DNA of 64,000 bases from Cutaneotrichosporon cavernicola (Eukaryota; Basidiomycota; Tremellomycetes; Trichosporonales; Trichosporonaceae), in the NCBI RefSeq assembly GCF_030864355.1, contig NC_083395.1, positions 1,178,001 through 1,242,000 on the forward strand, in the 5' to 3' direction. The position numbers and the translations under genes are program-made. Positions 1 through 10,644 of the stretch are shown piece by piece. Position 1 is the first letter of the stretch, and each line of letters opens with the position of its first letter. The notes under the pieces are model-generated. The model did no database searches and was not told the origin of the DNA. It saw only the letters and a list, made by a program, of their open reading frames with translations.

Positions 1-537
1 ATCCCCAAGTCCACTTCGCGTCCGTCCCTTGCTGCGACAGCCGCAATCCCCAAGTCCTCGTCTCGCGCGTCTCTTGCGCCGTCATCGACGATCCCGAAGT
101 CCTCGTCCCGGCCCTCGCTCGCGGCACCGACGGCCCGCACCCTCCCGCGTTCGGGCTCTCGGCCGCCCCTTGCGCCAACATCGACGCTCCCAAAGTCGTC
201 CTCGCGCCCGTCCTTGGCACCATCCCTTCCCAAGTCGTCCTCGCGCCCGTCTCTGGCTCCGGCACTCCCCAAGTCGTCATCGCGCACCTCCCTCGCGCCC
301 CGGGCCTCAACAGCCTCGGCCCGCGCACCCAGCATACGCCCAAAGCTATCCGCCCCTCCTAACCTGGAACGCATCCCCGCCGGCGCGGTCGGCATGCGCT
401 CCTCGCGTCCCACCTCCACTACCCGCCGGTCAATCGATGAGCAGCAAGTCCCTGCCACGCCAGCGGGTCGCGCGCCGCGTGCAGCAATGGTACCGCGCAC
501 GGTGGAGAAGGCGTCCATGACGCGTGTCGAAGAGTAG
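1..537 (+). CDS. C-terminal part of a Ser/Pro/Arg-rich repeat protein (5' end outside window)
   Basis: The frame is open from the first base to a stop at 535-537, giving 178 residues of C-terminus; the start lies upstream of the window. The first ~100 residues are seven degenerate tandem units of 13-16 aa with core (I/L)PKSSSRxSLA, starting near bases 1, 46, 91, 142, 190, 229 and 268. The unit at base 142 is diverged (LPRSGSRPPLAP). The rest is basic and low-complexity. One unit contains S-T-I-P, which fits the SxIP pattern used by EB1-binding microtubule proteins, and several units contain R-x-S, a possible basophilic-kinase site. No catalytic domain is visible. A microtubule-tip or cytoskeletal tail is only a guess. 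It is convergent with the minus-strand gene ending at 1140. Confidence 0.6.
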   Translation: MPKSTSRPSLAATAAIPKSSSRASLAPSSTIPKSSSRPSLAAPTARTLPRSGSRPPLAPTSTLPKSSSRPSLAPSLPKSSSRPSLAPALPKSSSRTSLAPRASTASARAPSIRPKLSAPPNLERIPAGAVGMRSSRPTSTTRRSIDEQQVPATPAGRAPRAAMVPRTVEKASMTRVEE

Positions 538-1139
538 AAGAGGTTCAGAAGCAGTGTCCGAGTTGAAGAAGTGTCGAAGAGAAATAGAGATAGTAAGCTA
601 TACATGAGTGCGGGCACTCGATACTTGTCTGTGTATACTGAGATGTAACCTTTGTCTGCCGTCTAGTGAAGCGAGAGCGGTCGAGTAGGGCAGGACAACT
701 GGTGCCAGCAGCTGGACCACCACCCGTTGCACTCAAATGAGCGCTTCCCATCCTGTTCCAAGGTGCGTAAGAACCAGTCTGGTATCGCTCTCCATGCTAA
801 TACACCGTACCCTCGTGCGGATACCCGATCCGTCGTCCGCCGCCCGATAAGCTATCACCTGACAAGTGATGCTGGCAAGTCCGAGGTGGTCTACGCGAGT
901 GGGCGGTCCATCTGCAACCTGGTCAACCGCCTCACCTGCATCTCGTTCTCTGCGATGCCGCCTGTCGGATTTCTCAGTAACGCGTGCGCCGTGTCCGCTG
1001 GTCAACGTGCGTTAGGGGCCCCGAGGGACTTGGCTGAAAGCACGATGTGTGCAGAGCGGCGAGGTGCGTCCATGCAACGCGACTCCAAGGCCATATAGCG
1101 AGGACGTTTGTACAACTAAAACCCAGAATGCATGTTGAT
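538..1139. other. Convergent intergenic region, no gene seen
   Basis: This is about 600 bp between two converging stop codons. It presumably holds the 3' UTRs and terminators of both neighbours. The open frames here (for example 727-1098 +) have no recognisable domain and no splice partners. Confidence 0.6.
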
Positions 1140-1972
1140 CTAGTCCCACCGAGTCTGGGATTAGCTTGTGCGGAGACGACACAGGAGCTGGACTTACCTC
1201 GGGATGCGCCTTGAACTCGTCGTATGCCTGGCGGTTGAAGAACGAGAGCTCGGTTTCGTTTTCTCCTGTCAGTTATAACGATCATGTGAGCCGGGATGGC
1301 TTGAGAGGTAGGCATAGAGAACCCCACGCTTGGCCGGTGATGACTCGACTCGAACACCAGAGTACGAGCCAGCTGTTGACAATTTGCCAGCTGGCCGCCA
1401 GGCGCTTCTTGTGTCCCCGTCCCCACTGCGACACTCACCACACCCAGCATCGGCCAGGGTCTGGTCCAGGTCGCTGAGGATCCACTCGTCGTTGTCGAGG
1501 TTGATGATGAGGTTCTGCGACTTGTGTCCGTGCGCGACCGTGTACTTCTTGATCGTGTCGAGCGCGACCGTGCGGTAGTGCTTGAAGCCAACCTGGGACT
1601 TGATGGCTTGGGTGAGCGGGGGGGGGGGGAGGGTTGGAGGAGGGGGTTAGAGGAGGGGGTTAGAGGAGTGGGGTTGGAGGAAGGGGGGGCGGGGAGATGC
1701 GGAAGGACGGGGAGGTGGTCTGGAAGAGAACAAAGAGGAGGAACGGGCAGAGTACCAGTACCCGCAAACATGCTCATGCTCCGCACCTGCTCGTTCGACT
1801 CACCGTCACGACACCTGTCCATCAGCTGGCCGACTGTAGTCGTCGTCAGGTCGACGTCGCGGAGGACAAGGTTCTTGGCGGTGCGGAAGGGAAAGTTCTT
1901 GATGATGCGGACGGTGAGCACTGCCGAGGTGACGGGCCGTAGCTCGGTCACGAGGGATGTGGGCGAGGCCAT
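1140..1972 (-). CDS. UPF0538 family protein (human C2orf76 homologue)
   Basis: Four exons on the minus strand (1972-1804, 1606-1439, 1265-1198, 1154-1140) join in frame to 139 aa, close to the family's ~126 aa. The N-terminal part carries LTVRIIKNFPFRTAKNLVL and a DLTTTTVGQL segment. Exon 2 carries KKYTVAHGHKSQNLIINL, DNDEWIL and TLADAG, and exon 3 carries GENETELSFF, all typical of UPF0538. The last exon is 15 nt (T-R-W-D-stop) and restores the family's usual ending of Pro-Glu-x-x-Trp. The intron before it is 43 nt. Intron 1 (1607-1803) contains a G/C-rich minisatellite. The family is widely conserved in eukaryotes, but its molecular function is not established. Confidence 0.85.
1618..1696. 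repeat. G-rich minisatellite inside intron 1 of the UPF0538 gene
   Basis: A run of 12 G (1618-1629) is followed by imperfect ~16-bp units built on ggttagaggaggggg up to about 1696. On the coding (minus) strand this is a C-rich polypyrimidine stretch upstream of the exon 2 acceptor. The plus strand has several G-runs that could form a quadruplex. Confidence 0.7.
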
Positions 1973-2284
1973 GGTGGGGGAATAGAGGAGGAGGGCGGGG
2001 AGAGAGGATGGGCAGAGGGAAGACGAGATGAAGAGACTGGAATATAAAGGTTGAGCAGATCAACAAATGTAATGTGGTTTTGAGTGGCACAAGCCTCGAA
2101 ATTTGGATGGCCCTTGCCCAAGCATGATGCAGACCAGGAACAGACGCGTCATACAGTATAGCTCCTACGACCTGTTGCATACACAGGACTCTGGCACAAG
2201 CGTCCATACAAACTACAGTCCCCTTGCGGGCATGAAAACGGAATGGAATGACAACGACTGGTATCGCATGCGTGGGAATCTCTT
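1973..2284. other. Intergenic region between two minus-strand genes
   Basis: This 312-bp spacer contains the 3' UTR of the lipid kinase gene and the promoter/5' UTR of the UPF0538 gene. No further gene is visible. Confidence 0.5.
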
Positions 2285-5200
2285 CTACTCAGCCTTCAGG
2301 TGGCCGACCATGGCGGGCGGCCCGTGACCGTTCATGTCGAGGTAGTTGTGGCGCTCATCGTCGGCAGCAGCGGCCTTCTCGACTGCCACACTGTAGCCGG
2401 CCATCGGCGCTGGCGGTGATGTGATGGGACTGGGGAGCATCGTCTCGTTCTCGGACAGCGCCGTCTCCTCAATCGTGGCATTGCTGTCTTGGTGGATATC
2501 GTATTCAAGCCGGCCAATGGGAATAGTCGGCGAGGTCTGGAGGGCAATCTCGTACGCTTCGCTGTCGTGGCGCTGTGCGATGACGGTCGGATCGCGCCCG
2601 AACGACGCTGGCGCACACGCGGGTGGGTTCATCGCCCCGACGACCGACTCTGTGCACGCGGATGGCGGCTCGAGGCCCTGCGGGCGTAACTTGACGTCGC
2701 CGCCGCGCATGACGCTCAGGAGGAAGTCGTAGAAGCGATGCCCGTAAAAATCGGGCTGGACACACGAGATGGTGACGGGGTTCTCGGTGACACTCTTCCA
2801 CGCGTGCTCGACGCGCTTACCCATGGTGTACGGCGTACAGATGTCAATGATGCCCAGGTAGTATATAATGTCCATGGGCATGTTCTGTTCGTCGGTCGCC
2901 TGCATGCCGCCCTCGTCCTGGTAGAAGATGAAGTGGCGGCGGTCGGGTGCACCTTCCTCCGGAAGCCGCATGTTCACGCTGGCGTCGAGCATGCTCTTCG
3001 GGTCGGACCGCGTGACAGCGCGGCGCACATTGTGGGCCTCGGCGTTGCTTTTGACCGCACTGGGCTTGCGGTTCACGACGCCAGATTTGGACGTGGCAGG
3101 GTTGAACACCCGCAGCTTGGTAAGACGCAGGTTGTCTCGGTTGCCACGCTCCATATTGTGGATGCCGACAAGAAGCGAGTAGTCCATGACGTTGATGCGT
3201 CTGAGGAACTCCATATCGCGGCGCAGCTGCTCGGTGAACAGTGCACGCTTCTCGGGCCCAAACTCGAACATGCGGCCCCTGTTGACCCAGTTGATGTCTT
3301 TGAGCACGGCGCGCGGATTGTTCTTAGCCTCTGTCTCGGGGTATTCGCGGCCAAACGCAGAACCTTTGAGGTCGTACGTCTCGTGGACGTCGCGGTGTGG
3401 CGGGAACAAGTTGTTCATGATCACAAAGTGGATCTTGCGGCCGCGCGGCATCTTGACACGGTGCAGGCCATAAAAGCGCGAAAGCAGCGTGTGCGGGTTG
3501 GCACGCACGTGCTCGTGATAGTCCTTGAGAATGGACCGCAGGAAGTTGTGCTCCCGGTGCGAGATCGTCTTGATGATGAAACGGTAGTCGCGCGAGTAGT
3601 AGAAAAACGAGCCCGACTTGCCCGGCGAGCCAATCTCGGACAAGATGTACTTGGCCGTCAGGGATAAGAGGTAGTCGGCCGGGTCCAGGTGGAAGTGGTC
3701 GTCGCGCAGCTCTCGGAACACCCACGGCGCATAGTCCTTGAACTTGAAGTCGTACTTGGCCGAGGGCGTGAGCTCATTCCCGAGCATGTCAAACGAGTAC
3801 TTGTGGCGGGCCAAGTAGTCATCTTCGGAGAGAGGCCGGCGGATCTTGGCCTGACAACGCGACACGGCGACACGGATGCCCGTGAGCATGTTGTACATTA
3901 GCACATAGTTGCGGTGACCCTCGCCGACGAGGTTGCCGACGAGGACCCTGGTCTCCTCTGTTTCGCGGCGCTTGGCGGCCGGCTTGGCCTCAACGGGAGT
4001 GGCGGCGGATGGAACAGGTACGGGCATCTCGATCGCTGGCGGAGGAGGCGGTGACGTGATGAGCAGGCTCATCTTCTTCTGTCTGCGCTCTAACCTCTCG
4101 CGCCGAATGACGTCCGCCTGCGCAAGGATGTCTGGGGCTAAGTTGAACTCGTCATAGTTGCCAACGGACGACGACGGCCCGTGGCCGGATATCGACACTG
4201 AGTGTGTCAATGGCCGGCCTGAGAGCGGTGACGGCGAAGCCGTAGTCGGGTTCGTGTTGCGGCGCTGCATTCCCGGTTGGGGTGTGCCTGGCGATGACGA
4301 GATGGGCGACTCGGATAACGCACCCAAGAATACAGCGTCGGTGGGAGGCGCGCGGCGGAGGTGCTCGTCACCTGTTTCGATGGCTGGGAGTACACGATGT
4401 TGAGCTCTTAAATCTGGGGACGATGTTGGGGGCAAGATGGTCGGGGGCAGCATGGGCGCGCCTGTCGGCACTGGCACTGGCATGGATACAGAGGGAGGCG
4501 ACGGCGAAAGGTCACGCTGGGGCGCCAATCTTCCGCTGCGCACCATGGACAGCGATCCGGCACGGCTGGACGTCGAGCCACTCGAGACACGACGCTGACT
4601 TGCCACGCCGAGATAAGCGGCAGAAGGAGGACGCTCCCAACTGGACACGCGAACAGACGAAGATCCAGTGGCTTGCGGCACATCCCTCGCGTCTCCGTTT
4701 GCCTCCTCCACCCAGGTCATGCTTTCTGGTCGACCGTTAGGATTGAACGCCGAAGGGGGCGGCGTGTCAACAAGGGCGTGCCTAGACTCTCCGGCCTCAG
4801 TGACGGGCATTAACGGGGCGGCTGTGCGCTCGGGCGTCTCCAGCTGGGCGCTGTCGGGCTGTAGATCTGGATGAGGAATGTCCATAGTGGCCTCAGTCAC
4901 GGCGACGCTTGGAGCGTAGTCTGTGCCGCCGCCATCGTTGTCGCCTACGTCGCTTAACGGGGGACTTGGCGGAGGGCCCTGCATGACTGGCGAGCGGCGC
5001 TGCGGCGACACGTTGACACCGGGAGAGAGGCGCGCAGCAGCCTTTGCACCTGCAGGGATTTCCCGAGGTAGTGGCGGGACGGGGGGGACGGGGGGAGAGG
5101 AAGTGGAAGTGGAAGAGGAAGAGCGGGACGCGTCGTCACTGCGGCGGAACACTTGCGAGACCTTCTTCATGATCTTGCGAGAGGTGTTCTCATTTCCGGT

Positions 5201-5664
5201 GGGCGATGGGGAACGCTGGGGCTGTTGTGGTGGTGGGGAGGGTGATAGGGACGAGAAGGTAGCCTGGCGCGGGACCGGAGGGGTTCGGGAGCGCGCGCGC
5301 GCGCTCTGAAACTCGTCGTCGCTCTCTACGTCCGAATCGTCATCCGACGTGTCGGAATCGACGTCGTCGTCGCTGTTGGCCTCACCAGTGGCAAGACGCT
5401 GGAGATGGGGTGGGAGGGGGGGAAGGAGGTCTTCCGAGCCCCCGTGGTGTAAGAGATACTGAGGGTTGATGCGGGGTGGAGAGGTCGCGCCTGTTGAGAA
5501 TTAGACGCGTCTAGGACGGCTCAAGAGAGGGCATACTCACGGGCTGTGGTGGGGGATACCCATCCCCCGTTTTGCTTGGAGTTTGGGTCGTCGCTGCGCG
5601 TCGAATGGGATGGAGAGGCGGGCGCCGGCACGGGCACGGGCGCGGACGGGGCGTGCACCGCCAT
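2285..5664 (-). CDS. MSS4: Phosphatidylinositol-4-phosphate 5-kinase (Mss4/Its3 type)
   Basis: The predicted enzyme makes PI(4,5)P2 from PI4P at the plasma membrane and controls actin and cell-wall signalling. Two exons (5664-5541, 5490-2285; 50-nt intron) give about 1109 aa. The first ~550 residues are disordered, Ser/Pro-rich, with an acidic DDD/SDD patch. The PIPK catalytic core follows: GSPGKSGSFFYYSRDYRFII with the ATP lysine in FIIKT, then YDLKGSAFGRE, MDYSLLVGIH, an IIDICTPYTMGKRVEH segment and VQPDFYGHRFYDFL. These motifs are diagnostic of type I PIP kinases. The C-terminal tail is low-complexity. The ATG at 5664 has a good context (gcccATGg); an in-frame ATG at 5736 is an alternative start. 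The gene diverges from IBA57. Confidence 0.9.
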
Positions 5665-6436
5665 GGGCAGATCGGGGCGGGGGGGTAGGGCGAGGACGAT
5701 GAGGTATGGGAGCGCGATGCGGTTCTGATATGGCAAGAGAGGGAGGGTGTGAGGAGACGGTGAGCAGCGAGGTGGACAACGAGCGTTGAGATGGTGGTTG
5801 TGAGGTAAAGTGTATTGAGCGTGTGGGTGAGGGGCGAGGTGGATTGGTTGAGGCTGGCTTGTTGCAAGCTCACAGGGATAAGGTCAAAGTCAAAGGGTAA
5901 CCGGAGACTAGCCAGGGGGAACGACTGCGCAGACTTGGGTTACCACGTGCCAATGTATTGTAGCAAGTAGAATTCAACTTGAAACACAAGACCGTCGGAA
6001 AGAAAACTAGAGAGAGAGAGAGACGGAGAGTGAGACTACAGGTTGAGAGCGAGCAAGAGATGGAGATGAATGTATATAGAGATGGCCCGTTGATGAAAGA
6101 TATGGGTATGCAAAACTTGTTGCTGTGTTGTTAGCTTGAAACTCCCCCCGGATCCCCGGAATCCCACGTACCCACGTAGCAGGTACCCAGACAGTCAACG
6201 TAGTCTACTTAGCTTTGGATCATATAATACAATAGGTTTGTGTCACGCGTTTATTTGATTCTCGTCCCTGTTCCGTGTCATGACCCTCATTTAAAATCGG
6301 TCGCCGAGGCGACAAATGACTCATTACAACTAGAATGTCAGCCATTTGACCATGCCATGGATTTAGACCCATTTGATGCCGCCCTCCCTTGTTACTCACT
6401 TCATCAACCTCCACTTTGCATCACCACTCACACAAG
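5665..6436. promoter_or_regulatory. Divergent promoter region of the PIP5K and IBA57 genes
   Basis: About 770 bp lie between the two start codons. The region contains a short GA run (about 6006-6023) and CT-rich stretches typical of fungal 5' regions. No coding region was identified. Confidence 0.5.
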
Positions 6437-7674
6437 ATGCGCTGTACGCCTGTAGTCCGATCTCTACTGGGCGCTGGTCCCCGCGCAGCGCCGCAACCCC
6501 TTCGCTCCGTGCTCGAGGTGACGGGACCTGATGCCAAAAAGTTCCTCAACGGTCAAATGTGCAAGAACGTCGAGTCTTTGAACGGCGGATACTCGGGTTT
6601 CCTCAACGCCAGCGTACGTTTTCGTCCATGTCTCCTTTCCCATTCCCACCACACCAGTTGTGCTGACGTCAGGGCCGCCTCCTCCACACCGTCTTTTGTG
6701 TTCCCTCGCCGACGCGCAAGAACACGTATCTGATCTCGCACGAGAGTGGCCCCAACCACCCCGCGGGCCTTATGGAGCTCCTCCCGCCGTTCCGCCTCCG
6801 GTCCAAGATCAAGATCCGCGATGTCTCGGACGAGTGGGACGTCTGGAGCGCGTGGGGCTCCGAGGCTTCTCCGGATCCGACGAGCGCCTGGAGATTCGGC
6901 AACGGTGGAGCGGCGGAACGTATCTGGAGCTGGGAGGGGGAGATTGCCCCGCTCAGCCTGGCCGAAGGCGAACTCGGGTGCTGGGACTTGCGTGTTGGTT
7001 TTGGACCGGGAGGGATGGGGCAGCAGCTCTTTGTCCCAAAGGGAGCGAAGCCGTCCGTCCTGGCATCGCATGACGTCGCGAGCACGGACGAGTACAACCT
7101 TCGCCGAATGGTGTTGGGTGTGCCCGAGGGCTCGGCAGAGATTATCCCGGGAACAGCTCTCCCGCTTGAGAGCGACCTGGACATCCACGGCGGTGTGGAC
7201 GTGCGCAAGGGCTGCTACCTCGGCCAGGAGCTCACCGTGCGGACATACCACACCGGTGCGACCCGCAAGCGCATCCTCCCCGTCTACCTCTATCCACTGG
7301 CTAGCGGACCTGGCGAGCTCGCAACCTCTCCCCTCTCCCTGGAGTCGCTGGGCTCTCTCCCCCTCACGGGCCCCAAGGGCGGTCCGCAGAAGTTGGACAT
7401 CATGTACACGCCTCCAGAGTCGGCAGCTAGCAAGAAGGCCCGCAATGCCGGCAAGCTGCTTGCGCTCTCGGACTCTGCGGCTGGTGTCGGGCTCGGGCTC
7501 GTGCGCCTCGAGTGGGCAGGCCGAACTTGGGATGGCGAGGGAACGCTGAGTGTCGAGCTGAACGGAGAGAAGTGGGGTGTGTGGGTTGGCAAGGGAGAGG
7601 CATATGCTGCTGCGCTGGCCGCGACGCCGCCTCCTCGGGTGCACGACGACGAGGAGGACATGGCGCATACGTAG
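6437..7674 (+). CDS. IBA57: Mitochondrial iron-sulfur cluster assembly factor Iba57/Caf17
   Basis: A folate-binding YgfZ/GcvT-fold protein. Family members act with Isa1/Isa2 in mitochondrial [4Fe-4S] cluster maturation. Exons 6437-6613 and 6673-7674 (59-nt intron, phase 0) give 392 aa. The first ~25 residues are basic with almost no acidic residues, as expected of a mitochondrial presequence. Residues ~26-60 (LEVTGPDAKKFLNGQMCKNV) match the family's N-terminal region. The signature K-G-C-Y-L-G-Q-E lies near residue 238 and contains the conserved cysteine. Length and motif order fit fungal Caf17. A 466-codon open frame on the opposite strand is a GC-bias shadow. Confidence 0.92.
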
Positions 7675-7960
7675 GTGTGAGAGGCGAGCCGGCGAGCCAG
7701 AGTGTAGAGCCAGAGCTTGGCCCAGAGTGGAAACTCGGAGCGGGGTTACCCACAATGGAGTCAGTACAAAGTAGCATAGAACTGCATCAGAAGCATATGC
7801 ATTACCACATCTTGCACGTTTGTGTGGGTCACAGGTAAGAGAGTCGGTTGGTGGGCTGTTGGTAGTGTGGGGTCTCCGCATTGGAACCAGGCTTGAGTAA
7901 AAGGTTCGTTTGGTGAACTCTGCCTGTCGCGAATCTTGACAACTCGACTCCATTCATCGC

Positions 7961-9149
7961 ATGTCTGATCCCGCAGCATCAAAGCGTGCCCGCGAAGAAG
8001 GCAATACGTTCTTCCGGCGCGGACGATGGGCCGACGCCGCAGCTGCGTATGGCCGCGCCATCGCCGCTGACGATAGCGACGCGCTGCCGCGCGCGAATCG
8101 CGCTATGGCGTGGTTGAAGCTTGAGAAGTGAGTGACCGAGCACCGCGAGTATAGCGAGGATGCAGTTGCAGTAGAACGAGTGGAGACAGTATGAGCACCT
8201 CGTTGATACCAGATACGCCGACGCTGCAGCTGACGCGACCGCCGCCCTCGCCCTGGACCCTACGCACATCAAGGCGCGATATCGGCGGGCCCTGGCGCGC
8301 CGCGGCCTGGGAGACCTGGACGGCGCCGCAGCCGACCTGAGCACGGTCATTGCGCGTGACGACAGCCCTGCCGCAAGGGAGGAGCTGGCGGAGGTGTATG
8401 CCGAGATTGTCAAGGGGACCAAGGCGGCCAAGGCTGAGAGGGCTGCTGGGAGGGTCAAGGAGGCAGAGGAGAAGGAAGACGCGGGCAACAAGGCAAAGGA
8501 GGCAGAGATCGCCGAGGATAACGCCAAGGCTGCCAAGGAAGAAGAACAAGCACAAGCACATGCGCAGGCACAACCTGCCACAAGCTTCGCCGCACTGCGC
8601 GGAAAACGCGACGCCCGACCGGCGTACGCTCACGCACCGGGCCTGACGCCAGTCTCGACAAAGTCGACTTTAGCTCGTACTTTGATTGAATCAGCGCAGG
8701 TTCCCTCTCCCGCACCAGCCCCTGCGCAATCACCTCCACCAGCACCTGCGCAATCACCTTCACCAGCATCAACCGCCCCGTCCAAGCCCAACCCTGCACC
8801 CACCCCCATCCCCATCCCGCCCAACCCAACCTCCACCTCTCCTGGCGCCGGCCTCGCCCTCCTCCGCGCCCTTCGGCCCCTCACACCACCCCACCGCTTC
8901 TCCTATCTCCGCCACTACCCTGCCCACATCATCCCCCGCATCCTCTCGCCCACAATGGACCCCGAGTCATTAGGCATGCTCCTGACGTCGTTGGACACTG
9001 GTACCGGGGGAGAGTGGACGCGCCAAGTCATGGCTGGCCTGAGACGTACCCCGCGGTGGGGTATGAATGTTGCCATGTTGAGTCGATCGGAGAAGGAGGC
9101 GGGGGAGAGAGCGTGGTCTGCTGCCGGGGGGGAGGGGACGTACTTGTAG
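7961..9149 (+). CDS. TPR protein with RPAP3 C-terminal domain (R2TP co-chaperone subunit)
   Basis: Exons 7961-8127 and 8213-9149 give 367 aa. Joining at 8127/8213 restores a canonical TPR pair: AREEGNTFFRRGRWADAAAAY, RAMAWLKLEKYADAAADATA and DPTHIKARYRRALARRG within residues ~5-110. A charged, Ala/Glu-rich stretch (~130-180) and a Pro/Ala low-complexity linker (~215-265) follow. The last ~100 residues (ALLRALRPLTPPHRFSYLRH onward, ending SEKEAGERAW) match the RPAP3_C domain, which binds Rvb1/Rvb2 in the R2TP complex. The protein thus combines the Hsp90-binding TPR of yeast Tah1 with the metazoan-type RPAP3 C-terminus. It probably acts in assembly of snoRNPs, RNA polymerases and PIKKs. Confidence 0.85.
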
Positions 9150-9272
9150 ATTGAGATGAGAGTGGGGCAGTGTTTGGGTGGAGGAGTGGGGCAGTTGAAG
9201 AGGAGACAGGGATAAATGGACAGGCACATGATGGTTAGGATCAGTTAGGAACTGGGACTAGATCAGAGGATC

Positions 9273-9317
9273 GACCTGATCGACCTGATCGACCTGGTCG
9301 ACCTGGTCGACCTGATC
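9273..9317. repeat. 9-bp tandem repeat, five copies
   Basis: There are five contiguous copies of gacctg(a/g)tc, at 9273, 9282, 9291, 9300 and 9309. Copies 3 and 4 carry g instead of a at position 7. The junctions create gatcgacc or gtcgacc. It lies about 125 bp after the stop codon of the RPAP3-like gene. Confidence 0.9.
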
Positions 9318-9555
9318 CGAGGGTGAATTGCAGGGCAACAGTGCAACCCGCCAACTCTCAACTCTGGAGGCCATCGCCAACCTCACTCATTCGCAGACTC
9401 GACATGCAAGTCTACCAATCTCCCGCGAGAGCTTGGCTAACACCTAGCCCACGACAGTGTACGCTGCCTGGGAAATGGGAAACATGGAGGCGCATAAGCG
9501 CATCCCAGCTCCCCCGCGCGGTCTCATCACAAGTCTAGCACGCTGCACACTCTCC

Positions 9556-9581
9556 TGAACCAGAACCAGAACCAGAACTGG
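9556..9581. repeat. CCAGAA hexanucleotide repeat
   Basis: About four consecutive units of ccagaa are followed by an imperfect mirror (ctggaactg). Confidence 0.75.
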
Positions 9582-10505
9582 AACTGTCGAGCAATGCTCG
9601 TTAGCGAGCCCAGCCCTGCGTTCGGCATCGTCCTGGTCTCCCACTACCACCCTGGCTACAATGAGAGGACACCCTGACATCAAGTCACGATTCAACCATC
9701 GCTGCCGGTGGCTAGGTCCCAAGCACAAATACAAAGTTCAGGAATCAACGTTGTTGCATGCCGCCCACTATGGAATATGGACATGGACAGCGTACAGCGT
9801 AAGAAATGACGGTTGGGTATTGCGTACCTTCTCCCTGCAACTCATGCTTTGATGCCCTCTACATGCCCTCATCTGCCCTCATCATCATATACCAGCCATC
9901 ACCTTACCCTCTTCAACCCTCGACTTTTTCCCACGCCTTGATATCCTGTAAATCATTAGCGCACCATGCTTATCACCCCAGGGCATCCCACACATCATCC
10001 CTCCCCTCTCAACATATCAAAGATGCAATGCTGCTTATCTGCCCTGACCGGATCGAGACCCGCAAGACCTTGTTGACATCAATCCGCAGTTGATAACACG
10101 CACCTCACCAGAATCCAGGGCCAAATGGCCAGATAGTGCCTTCAAAACCCAACAATCAACAAAACAAACCCAACAACCAAATCCGTGTTTCCGTGGAACA
10201 AATGCATTGCTAGTTCCTATCAAACCGTTGCACAAACACTGAGGTATAAGAGCTATCGAATCTCCACGCGTAACAAATTCGTCGTCGTGTCTAAGTAGTG
10301 TTCATGGCGCGTGGAAGTGACGAAGAAGAGGAATCAAGTCGGTGTTTGTGGAGTTTTAATGCAGAGGACTCTATATCGGTGGCATGGAAAAGACCCAAAA
10401 CGAACACGGCGAGACATATTGCACCCGTAGAAGTCAACCAACAAGTTGACATCCGGACAGCGATGATGGTGGTGGTAATGGTTGGTGTTGGGCGCGCTTC
10501 GTGGA

Positions 10506-10558
10506 GGAGGAGGAGGTGGTGGTGGTGGAAGTGGAAGTGGAAGTGGTACTGGTACTGG
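10506..10558. repeat. GGA/GGT/GGAAGT microsatellite
   Basis: A compound repeat (gga, ggt, ggaagt and ggtact units) lies downstream of the Nrg1-like stop codon, probably in its 3' UTR. Confidence 0.8.
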
Positions 10559-10644
10559 AATGTATGACGCTGGTGAGACAGTTATTTACGGAGTGGCAAT
10601 AGTACGGGTGGGATGGAGGAGTATTGGAGTTGAGTGAGTCGTGT

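Larger units (their letters stand above)
9150..10644. other. Convergent intergenic region with short tandem repeats
   Basis: About 1.5 kb lie between the stop codons of the RPAP3-like and Nrg1-like genes. No credible open frame is present. The region holds a 9-bp tandem repeat, a CCAGAA repeat and a GGT/GGAAGT microsatellite, listed separately. It probably includes long 3' UTRs. Confidence 0.6.

Noticed and set aside
2738..3667. 309-codon plus-strand frame
   Set aside because: Antisense to the PIP5-kinase catalytic domain, with no motif of its own.
6553..7953. 466-codon minus-strand frame opposite IBA57
   Set aside because: It lies antisense to well-conserved IBA57 exons and has no domain; it is a product of GC-biased codons.
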